From contig JAHEYT010000057.1 in the NCBI GenBank assembly GCA_023251455.1, positions 1 through 43,157 on the forward strand: a stretch of 43,157 bases of DNA, written 5' to 3'. Positions 34,344-42,400 of this stretch are shown in pieces. The translations under genes and the position numbers were made by a program. This DNA comes from Bacteroidota bacterium (GTDB taxonomy: Bacteria > Bacteroidota > Bacteroidia > Bacteroidales > Prolixibacteraceae). Below the pieces are notes generated by a model that was not told where the DNA came from, made no database searches, and saw only the letters and a list, made by a program, of their open reading frames with translations. Each line of letters starts with the position of its first letter. Within the stretch, counting starts at the first letter, position 1.

Positions 34344-35387
34344 ATGGAATTCAAAGCTCAAAGTATAGCTGATTTTCTGGGAGGTACGATAGAAGGAGAT
34401 GCCAATGCTATCGTAACTGATGTAGCCAAGATTGAAGAAGGAAGACCCGGAACATTAGCATTCTTATCCAACCCGAAATACAACAAATACCTATACGAAA
34501 CAGAAGCTACAATCGTCATTGTAAACCAGGATTTTGAACCTGAGACTGAAGTTAAACCCACATTAATCCGGGTTCCTGACGCTTACAAAGCTTTCGCATC
34601 GCTTCTCGAATTATATCAGCAGGCCAAAGGCAACAAAACAGGTATTGAAAACCCATCATTTATTGACGCTTCAGCAAAAGTTGGTAACGACGTTTATGTT
34701 GGCGCCTTTGCTTACATCGGTAAGAATGTTCGGATTGGAAATCATGTAAAGATTTATCCTCAGGTATATATTGGCGACAATAGCATTGTTGGCGATGACA
34801 CTATTTTGTTTGCCGGAGCAAAAATATACGAAGACTCCAGAATCGGCGAAGCATGTATTATTCATTCCGGAGCCGTAATCGGATCGGATGGTTTCGGTTT
34901 TGCACCTACTGAAGATGGCTCTTACAAAAAGATCCCGCAGGTTGGAAATGTAATTCTGGAAGATAATGTTGAGATTGGAGCAAACACCACGATTGATTGC
35001 GCCACCATGGGATCGACCATCATCAGGAAAGGAACAAAAATTGACAACCTGGTACAAATCGCCCATAATGTTGAAGTTGGCGAAAATACAGTAATGGCTG
35101 CATTGACCGGAATCGCAGGCTCATCGAAAATAGGCAAGAACTGCCGTTTTGGTGGCCAGGTGGGAATTGCAGGACATATTACCGTTGGCGACAATGTTAA
35201 CATCGGAGCCATGTCGGGGGTAAACAGCAGCATTAAATCGAATCGTACAATTTTAGGAGCGCCAGCCATGGACATCGCTCAGGCTGCCAAAGTGTTTGCC
35301 ATTTTCCGCAACCTTCCTGCACTTAGGGAACAGGTTCTTGATATGGGAAAACAAATAGCACAAATTAAAATAAAGCTTGAAGAATAA
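34344..35387 (+). CDS. lpxD: UDP-3-O-acylglucosamine N-acyltransferase
   Basis: Adds the second hydroxyacyl chain, N-linked, in lipid A synthesis. About 347 residues: an N-terminal uridine-binding domain ([19 protein letters not shown]), a long left-handed beta helix of hexapeptide repeats (for example [22 protein letters not shown]), and a C-terminal helix. The catalytic His lies in [12 protein letters not shown]. The upstream TTG at 34320 overlaps a promoter element, so ATG 34344 is chosen. The lpxC-fabZ gene begins 12 bases after the stop. Confidence 0.95.
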   Translation: MEFKAQSIADFLGGTIEGDANAIVTDVAKIEEGRPGTLAFLSNPKYNKYLYETEATIVIVNQDFEPETEVKPTLIRVPDAYKAFASLLELYQQAKGNKTGIENPSFIDASAKVGNDVYVGAFAYIGKNVRIGNHVKIYPQVYIGDNSIVGDDTILFAGAKIYEDSRIGEACIIHSGAVIGSDGFGFAPTEDGSYKKIPQVGNVILEDNVEIGANTTIDCATMGSTIIRKGTKIDNLVQIAHNVEVGENTVMAALTGIAGSSKIGKNCRFGGQVGIAGHITVGDNVNIGAMSGVNSSIKSNRTILGAPAMDIAQAAKVFAIFRNLPALREQVLDMGKQIAQIKIKLEE

Positions 35388-35399
35388 TTGAAATCAGGA

Positions 35400-36788
35400 A
35401 TGACAATTAAACAAAAAACATTAGCGAAAGAATTTTCGATCAGCGGGAAGGGACTTCATACCAACTGTTTGGTAAACATGACCTTTAAGCCAGCTCCAAT
35501 CAATCATGGATTCAAATTTCAACGTATTGATCTTCCAGATCAGCCAGTGATACCGGCAAGTGTCGAATATGTTGTTGATACCTCAAGAGGTACGGTGCTT
35601 GGTATCGGAAATGCACGGATTAGTACGCTGGAACATAGTTTGGCTGCTTTAACCGGAATGGATCTGGACAATGTATTGATTGAAATCGATAACGAAGAAG
35701 TTCCAATTCTTGACGGAAGCTCACGCTTTTTTGTTAAGGCCATCGAAGAAGTTGGAATCGTTGAACAGAATGCCGAACGCGAATATTTCGTCGTTACCGA
35801 AAGGATCGTTTACAAAAATGAAAAAACAGGATCAGAAATCATTGCCGTTCCTGATTCTGAATACAACCTCAACATCTTAATATCATTTAATTCAGCGGTA
35901 TTGAACAACCAGTTTGCATCGTTGAATTCGCTTTCCGATTTTAAAACTGAGGTTGCCAACTGCCGGACTTTTGTATTTCTGCACGAACTCGAATTTTTGC
36001 TTCAAAACAATTTGGTAAAAGGAGGCGATTTGGACAATGCCATTGTAATTATGGATCGTCCGGTTTCGCAGGAAGAACTCGACCGTATTGCTCTCATGTT
36101 CAATCACGAACGTGTTGAAGTAAAATCGCAGGGAATACTGAATAACATTGAATTGCAGTACGATAACGAATGCGCCCGCCATAAACTTCTGGATGTTATT
36201 GGTGATTTAACCCTCGCCGGGAAGCGGATTAAAGGTCGTATCATAGCCACCAAGCCGGGGCACAGCGCCAATACCGAATTTGCGAAAGTAATCATGAAAG
36301 CTATTCGCAAGGAAGACGCAAGAGAAAAGGCTCCGGTTTATGGACCCAATACGCCTGTGTTGATGGATGTAAATAAAATAAAAGAACTTCTTCCGCATCG
36401 TTACCCTTTCCTTTTGGTTGATAAGGTTATCGACATTCAGGACAATTACCTTGTGGGCGTTAAAAATGTAACTGCCAACGAACCATTTTTCCAGGGACAT
36501 TTTCCGGAAGAACCCGTTATGCCGGGAGTTTTACTCGTTGAAGCTATGGCTCAGGCAGGCGGAATATTTGTACTTCGAAACCTTGAAGGAAAATACTCTA
36601 CTTATTTCATGAAAATTGACAATGTCAAATTCAGAAAAAAAGTAGTTCCAGGAGACACCCTTGTTTTCAAGGTTACCCTTTCATCGCCAATCCGTCGCGG
36701 AATAGCAGAAATGCGTGGATTATGCTACGTGGGCGATACCGTTGTTGCCGAAGGCGATTATATGGCCCAGATTATAAAAATACAGTAA
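35400..36788 (+). CDS. lpxC-fabZ: Bifunctional LpxC deacetylase / FabZ dehydratase
   Basis: A natural fusion of about 462 residues. The N-terminal 300 residues are LpxC, the zinc-dependent deacetylase of UDP-3-O-acyl-GlcNAc: STLEHSLAALTG carries one zinc His, and CARHKLLDVIGDL the second His and the Asp. The C-terminal 150 residues are FabZ, which dehydrates 3-hydroxyacyl-ACP: LLPHRYPFLLVDKV, GHFPEEPVMPGVLLVEAMAQAGG with the catalytic His and Glu. The fusion is common in Bacteroidota. TTG 35388 would add four residues; ATG 35400 fits better. lpxA follows after 24 bases. Confidence 0.95.
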   Translation: MTIKQKTLAKEFSISGKGLHTNCLVNMTFKPAPINHGFKFQRIDLPDQPVIPASVEYVVDTSRGTVLGIGNARISTLEHSLAALTGMDLDNVLIEIDNEEVPILDGSSRFFVKAIEEVGIVEQNAEREYFVVTERIVYKNEKTGSEIIAVPDSEYNLNILISFNSAVLNNQFASLNSLSDFKTEVANCRTFVFLHELEFLLQNNLVKGGDLDNAIVIMDRPVSQEELDRIALMFNHERVEVKSQGILNNIELQYDNECARHKLLDVIGDLTLAGKRIKGRIIATKPGHSANTEFAKVIMKAIRKEDAREKAPVYGPNTPVLMDVNKIKELLPHRYPFLLVDKVIDIQDNYLVGVKNVTANEPFFQGHFPEEPVMPGVLLVEAMAQAGGIFVLRNLEGKYSTYFMKIDNVKFRKKVVPGDTLVFKVTLSSPIRRGIAEMRGLCYVGDTVVAEGDYMAQIIKIQ

Positions 36789-36812
36789 TTAGAAACAGAA
36801 AATAGAACAGAA

Positions 36813-37595
36813 ATGAAACAACCATTAGCTTACGTACACCCCGAAGCAAATATTGCTGAAAACGTAGTTATTGAACCTTTTGTGTCGATCGACAAAGACG
36901 TGATCATTGGTGAAGGCACCCGGATCGGATCGAGTGTTACCATCATGCCTGGCGTTCGTATTGGCAAAAACTGCCGGATTTTTCCTGGAGCAGTCATTGG
37001 TGCTGCACCTCAGGATTTAAAATTCAGGGGCGAATATTCTACTGTTGAAATTGGAGACAATACTACCATTCGCGAATTTGTGACCATAAACCGTGGTACC
37101 GTTGCTAAAGGTAAAACTGTAGTTGGCAACAACTGCCTGCTCATGGCTTACGTGCATGTTGCCCACGATTGTATCGTTGGAAACGATGTGATTTTAGTGA
37201 ACAACACCCAGTTGGCCGGTGAAGTAATTATTGACGACTTTGCCATTTTGGGTGGCATGACCGCCGTACACCAGTTTGTACGTGTTGGTTCGCACGTTAT
37301 GGTTTCAGGTGGATCGCTGGTTCGTAAAGATATTCCTCCGTTCATCAAAGCTGGTCGCGAACCGCTTTCGTATGTGGGTATCAACTCCATCGGATTGCGC
37401 CGCCGTAATTTCAGCAACGAAAAAATCCGCGAGGTTCAGGAAATTTACCGCTACATCTACCAAAAAGGCTTGAACATCTCTCAGGCTGTCGAAATTATTG
37501 AAGCCGAAATGCCAGCTTCGACCGAACGCGACGAAGTGTTGCTGTTTATTAAAGACTCGAAACGTGGAATTATTCGTGGTTATCTGCCAGATTAA
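36813..37595 (+). CDS. lpxA: UDP-N-acetylglucosamine acyltransferase
   Basis: Transfers a hydroxyacyl chain from ACP to UDP-GlcNAc, the first step of lipid A synthesis. The 260-residue protein is a left-handed beta helix with hexapeptide repeats. His118 in HVAHDC matches the catalytic His125 of E. coli LpxA; GAAPQDLKFRGE and the C-terminal helical domain (INSIGLRRRNFSNEKIREVQEIYR) are diagnostic. It closes the cluster HD-lpxD-lpxC/fabZ-lpxA and is followed by a terminator. Confidence 0.96.
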   Translation: MKQPLAYVHPEANIAENVVIEPFVSIDKDVIIGEGTRIGSSVTIMPGVRIGKNCRIFPGAVIGAAPQDLKFRGEYSTVEIGDNTTIREFVTINRGTVAKGKTVVGNNCLLMAYVHVAHDCIVGNDVILVNNTQLAGEVIIDDFAILGGMTAVHQFVRVGSHVMVSGGSLVRKDIPPFIKAGREPLSYVGINSIGLRRRNFSNEKIREVQEIYRYIYQKGLNISQAVEIIEAEMPASTERDEVLLFIKDSKRGIIRGYLPD

Positions 37596-37623
37596 TTTCT
37601 ACTGAAAACATATAAGCTGAAAG

Positions 37624-37654
37624 GCCCTGAATCATTTGGTTCAGGGCTTTTTTT
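37624..37654 (+). terminator. Intrinsic terminator after lpxA
   Basis: GCCCTGAA (37624-37631) pairs with TTCAGGGC (37640-37647) around an 8-base loop and is followed by seven T residues. It begins 28 bases past the lpxA stop. Confidence 0.9.
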
Positions 37655-37740
37655 ATGACTTGATGTTTCTAAAATGAAAGCTACGAAGCACAAGAATTTT
37701 GCCCGATCAAGGTTTCGATGCTTCGTTGACCAAAAATTGG

Positions 37741-37748
37741 TAAATTTG
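37741..37748 (+). promoter_or_regulatory. Candidate -7 element for the thioesterase gene
   Basis: TAAATTTG at 37741-37748 matches TAnnTTTG; no -33 element is found at the usual distance. The expected start near 37755 is consistent with translation from 37781. Confidence 0.38.
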
Positions 37749-37780
37749 AAAGGAAACGATTGAATAATAATTAATCGAAA

Positions 37781-38539
37781 TTGGTTTTGGAAAATTATTT
37801 TGAAAAACAATTTGAGCTTCGGTATTTCGAAATGAATAAATTCGGAGAGGCTTCGTCGACAGCGATCTTAACATTACTCGAAGAAACCGCTGCCGATCAT
37901 TGTTATTCCATTAATCACAGCTTGTTCGATCTTGAAAAACAAAATATTGGTTGGGTATTGCTTTCGGGTATCCTGGAAATGGATCACTATCCGGGTTACA
38001 AAGAAAAGATTGTAATCCGGACATGGTTGTCGAAATATTCGACGATTAAAGGATTTCGCGAAAATATCATTTACAACGAACAGGGCCGTATTATCGGGAA
38101 AGCGAAAGGTCTTTGGGTTTTCTTTGATATCGACCGGAGAAGGCCTATTCAGATTTCGGATGACATTAAAGATAAATGGTCGTACTGCAATGAAGAATGT
38201 ATCAATCACGACATCACGAAGAAAATAGAAATTATTGACTCGTCAAACCACATTAAGGAATTCAAAATTAACCGGTTTGATGTCGACACCAATCTGCACG
38301 TAAACAACATCAGGTACTTGCAATGGCTCATAGAGTCAATTCCTGATGATATTATCGACAATTATTATTTGCATTCTATCGACGGACGGTTTATTGCGGA
38401 AGCTCAATTGGGCGACACCATCATGTCGTTTACCGAAAAGGATGCGAGTCTCAATTCCTTTGTTCATCACATTAAAACCCAAGGGAACAATAAGGTTTGT
38501 GCCACCGCCAGAACAATATGGAAGCCAAGAATAAAATAA
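37781..38539 (+). CDS. Acyl-ACP thioesterase
   Basis: Releases free fatty acids from acyl carrier protein. A 252-residue protein with two tandem hotdog domains of the FatA/FatB type (PF01643). FELRYFEMNKFGEASSTAIL and LLEETAADHCYSI begin the first; DVDTNLHVNNIRYLQWLIESIP near residue 168 holds the family's catalytic Asn/His block in the second. The start is TTG 37781; the first in-frame ATG (37832) would cut into the first hotdog strand. Position after the lipid A genes fits acyl-ACP metabolism, but a terminator separates them and it has its own possible promoter. Confidence 0.87.
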   Translation: MVLENYFEKQFELRYFEMNKFGEASSTAILTLLEETAADHCYSINHSLFDLEKQNIGWVLLSGILEMDHYPGYKEKIVIRTWLSKYSTIKGFRENIIYNEQGRIIGKAKGLWVFFDIDRRRPIQISDDIKDKWSYCNEECINHDITKKIEIIDSSNHIKEFKINRFDVDTNLHVNNIRYLQWLIESIPDDIIDNYYLHSIDGRFIAEAQLGDTIMSFTEKDASLNSFVHHIKTQGNNKVCATARTIWKPRIK

Positions 38540-38586
38540 CTTGAACCAACGAAATTATCCGTCATTTGACTCCGGTCTCCCGACTT

Positions 38587-39303
38587 TTAAATAAACTTCT
38601 CCCTTTTCTGCAAATTAAACAATCCGTAGAGGACGAACAGCAATGTGCCAACAGCCAGAAAAATACGGTTTTTCATGGTTGTTTCCTGCCACACCATTTC
38701 GTTGAGCCGATTGGGAATGTCAAATGGGTTCAGGAAAATGTTCCACATGGTCCGTTCAAGGATTCCAGACATGATAAGTAATCCAACGCCGATAATGACC
38801 ATCACAACGGCTGTTCCGTTCCCGTTTTTAATAATTGTTGAGAAAAGGAATGCCAGCGATCCGAGGAAATAAATTGGGAACATCACATGCCAGGTCAACT
38901 CGAATATGCTCACCGGTGCCAGCAGGTAATAGCTCATTACAGTCAGGCCAATCATCATCAGGAAAACCAGCACAAAAACCAGAATTAATCTTACCAGCCA
39001 TACTTTATAGCGATAATCTGGAATACCAAAAAGTATTTCAAGGATTCCGGCATCCAGATCGTTTTGAATACCGAAGGTCATCGGGTAGAAAATGAGCAGG
39101 ATGCCCGGCATAATTTGCAGGTCAAAAATAAATCCTTCGTCGAGTGTGCCATTATCGTAAATGTTGGTGATGGCAATGAAGAAGTAGAAAGCAATGGCCG
39201 CAAGCACAAACCAGATAAACCGGTTGCCAAAAATGACCTTCATATTGTATTTCACCATTTTCCGGAACAAAGTCCAAACATTAGCGGTGGTTATTGATTG
39301 CAT
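38587..39303 (-). CDS. ABC-2 type transporter permease
   Basis: A 238-residue membrane protein with about six hydrophobic segments and the ABC-2 layout: FIWFVLAAIAFYFFIAITN first, then GIQNDLDAGILEILFGIPDYRYKVWLVRL as the cytoplasmic coupling region, and four to five more segments to a final VGTLLFVLYGLF before a charged tail (NLQKREKFI). It lies 111 bases downstream of the RND-ABC fusion gene on the same strand. The obvious idea is that the ATPase domain of that fusion drives this permease. The substrate is unknown. Confidence 0.82.
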   Translation of the reverse strand: MQSITTANVWTLFRKMVKYNMKVIFGNRFIWFVLAAIAFYFFIAITNIYDNGTLDEGFIFDLQIMPGILLIFYPMTFGIQNDLDAGILEILFGIPDYRYKVWLVRLILVFVLVFLMMIGLTVMSYYLLAPVSIFELTWHVMFPIYFLGSLAFLFSTIIKNGNGTAVVMVIIGVGLLIMSGILERTMWNIFLNPFDIPNRLNEMVWQETTMKNRIFLAVGTLLFVLYGLFNLQKREKFI

Positions 39304-39329
39304 ATTTTTCAGGTATTATATTTTGTTTG

Positions 39330-39395
39330 AACCACATAGGCACATAAGTCACATAGTTTTTTATATTTCTATGTGTTCTATGTGTCTATGTGGTT
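39330..39395. repeat. Large inverted repeat built from CACATAG units
   Basis: The 27-base arms 39330-39356 and 39369-39395 are complementary at 23 of 27 positions around a 12-base T/A loop. Each arm has three CACATA-type units, starting AACCACATAG on the left and ending CTATGTGGTT on the right. It fills most of the gap between the RND-ABC fusion gene and the ABC-2 permease gene. Confidence 0.8.
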
Positions 39396-39414
39396 TTATT
39401 TATAACTCGTTTCA

Positions 39415-42400
39415 TCATTTCAAATCTTTAATCAGGCACAAATAAGCATCTTCCAAAATCGGGCTGACTGGTACTGAATCTTCGGTAGGCTTTTTCTTGG
39501 AGAGGAAACGCACCCTGATCAGATCGCCCTGCCGCATGTGGTGGGTAACCAGCTGTTTGTTTTCCATCTTGTCGAATTCCTCAACCGAAATATCGTATTG
39601 CCAAACCATGTCTTTTGCCAGATGCACCATATCCATTGGTGTTCCGTGATATTTTACACGGCCGCGGTTAATAACTGCTACCTGGTTACACGAGCTTGAA
39701 ATATCTTCGATGATGTGTGTCGAGAAGATCACAATGCGTTCGCGGCTCAGTTCAACCAACAAGTTACGGAAACGGATGCGTTCGCGCGGATCGAGTCCGG
39801 CAGTTGGTTCGTCAACAACCATGATCTTGGGCAAATGCAGTAATATCTGCGCAATACCGATTCGCTGTTTCATACCTCCGGAGAAAGAACCGATTTTGTC
39901 GCCACGTTTTTCCCACATGTGAACGGCTTTCAACACGTATTCAATACGATCTTTACGTTGTTGCTCGTCGGTCAGACCTTTCAGTATCGCCTGATAGTCG
40001 AGGAATTCTTCAGCAGGCATGTTTTCGTAGGTTCCAAATTCCTGAGGCAGATAACCGATCAGTCCCTGAAGTTCTTCGCGTTTTTCCTGGGTGTCGATGC
40101 CGTTGATCCAGATTTTGCCGTAGCTCTGTTCCAGAATACCGCAAATGATGCGCATCATGGTCGATTTTCCGGCGCCATTTGGTCCCAGCAAACCAAACAT
40201 TCCGGTAGTTATTTCAAGCGAGACACCGTTCAATGCTTTGAATGGCTGATGCTGTTTGCCAATCACTGGTATTGTTTTTACCGTTCGCAGCAACCCGCGA
40301 CGCATGGTTCCGAAGCGGCCTGTAATGCGGTCGATGTTGATTTTTTCCTGATACAGTTTGTTGGCAGTCACTGAGATAATCAGGGCCAGGTACCACAAAA
40401 TGCCAAATGTAACTACCAGTCCGATGGATTTATTTATTCGCCAAACTACGAATGTTTCTATGGCCGGAAGAATCCAGAAAAGGACGAATTGCACCCATTT
40501 AAATATTTTCAGCGGTCTCCTTTTACCGGTTTTTTCCGCCCTGAAATTCAGGAAGAAGCCGAAAGGTTTCCAGATGGTCAAAGCTAGATTGGCTATTCCG
40601 ACCGAAAGCAGGAGCGACCAGAATGCTGAATCGAGATAGAAAAAGCTGAAATAGACCATAAATGCGAGTACCGGCAATTGCCAAATGATGTAGTCGAATT
40701 CGCGTAAAGTGTGGTACTGTTTTTCAAGTCCGGCGCGGCGGCGTATTTTTTTACCGGCTTCCCATTCGCGTGAGAACTGGCTTTCGCGGTCGTATATTTT
40801 AACCAGATTTTGGATGCGGATACTGATGGTGTCCTGATCTCCGATGAGTTTAGTCTGCGCTTTCCTCAAACTGTTGAGAATAAACCAGGTTGAACCGGGA
40901 ACAAGAATGAGCACCAATACAAAATCGAGCAATTGCCACAGTCCGGAATCAACATTCAGGTAGATGAGCATGAACAAACCTGTCATCAGCACAAATTGAG
41001 TGATCCTGATCCGGAGCGATAGTTCTTTAAACCATTCGATGGCATTTTCCAATCCGGAATAGAAAGTCGGAATAAATACAAGCGTAAGCAGGGTACTCAA
41101 CGCCAATCCGCCAATTACCACGATGGCAAATGGGGCACCAATGGCACTTACGTATTCGGCATCGCCCATCGCCAACGGAAACATTCCCACGATCGTTGTG
41201 ATTGTAGTAATCAGGATTGGGCGTACACGCGAAAGGCCGGCAGTCATCAGGGCGCGCGAACGGCGGAACCCACGTTTGCGAAGGATATTGGTGTAGTCAA
41301 TCAGGATGATCCCGTTATTGACTACCACCCCGAGTAAAATAAGGAAGCCGATCAGCGTGTTTGAACTGAGCAAACTGTTGTTGGTGATGATCAGAGCAAG
41401 CAACGAACCAATGGCTGCCAACGGAATGGAAAAGAGCAATACAAAAGGCGTTGCCAGCGATTCGAACACCGATGCCATAATCATAAATATCAGGACGATG
41501 GCCGCTCCAATCAGAAAATAAAACTCCGAAAAATCGGTTTCCTCGTGAACCACTTCAGCAGCAACTCCCGATGGAAGGTTGTAATTAGCCACCAGTTCGT
41601 CAATTTCGTAGCGGTAGGCTGCCAAAAGATCTTTCGAACTTGCTGCTTCGCTAATGAAGCGGTAGTTCACCTCAATTTGTTTTTCCTGGTTCACCCGGTT
41701 AATGCCCGATAAACCGCTGGCGTAAACAATATTGGTAAAATCCTGAAGGTCGTGTATTCCTCCGGCGGCATCAGTAACCTGAACCATTTTCAGTTCCTCC
41801 ATGTTGCGGTCGGTCTTTTGCGTTTCTCCTTCAACCGGTTCATTTTGTGTGATGATAATTTCATATTCATCAACGCCTTGTTTGTATTGAATTCCGGTTG
41901 ATATTTCTTTCGAAAAGGAGTTCAGTTCCGATAAGACATTGCTGAGTGAAATGTCGTATTCGGTCATCAGCAGCGGATTAAAATACAGGTGTACCTCGGG
42001 GCGGTTTTCCGAAATATTCAGATTTACAGTCTGCACCAATTCAAGCTGGTCGATGAAATACTTCAGGTCTTCGCCAACAGCCTGCAATTTTTTGAAGTCC
42101 TGACCTTTTAGCACAATTTTTTCTTCGTCAGTTCCAATTCCCATCATTTTCTGGAAACTGCCCATCATGTTTCGGCTACCACCCTGGAAATTTCGTGTGC
42201 TTTGTGTTTGTGTAAACGAAATCGATGATGCTTTTATGTTTTGCGTCCGGTCGTTGATGTCGGTTTTAACCTGAGCAAAAGTCCGGTCGGCTATCTCTTC
42301 AAATTTATCTTTCAGCTTGATGGTTACTGTAGCCTGTTCTTCCTCTATTTTGCTGATTACATCTAGCTTTTCTGCCAAATCGTCCAGCTTCTTCTCAATT

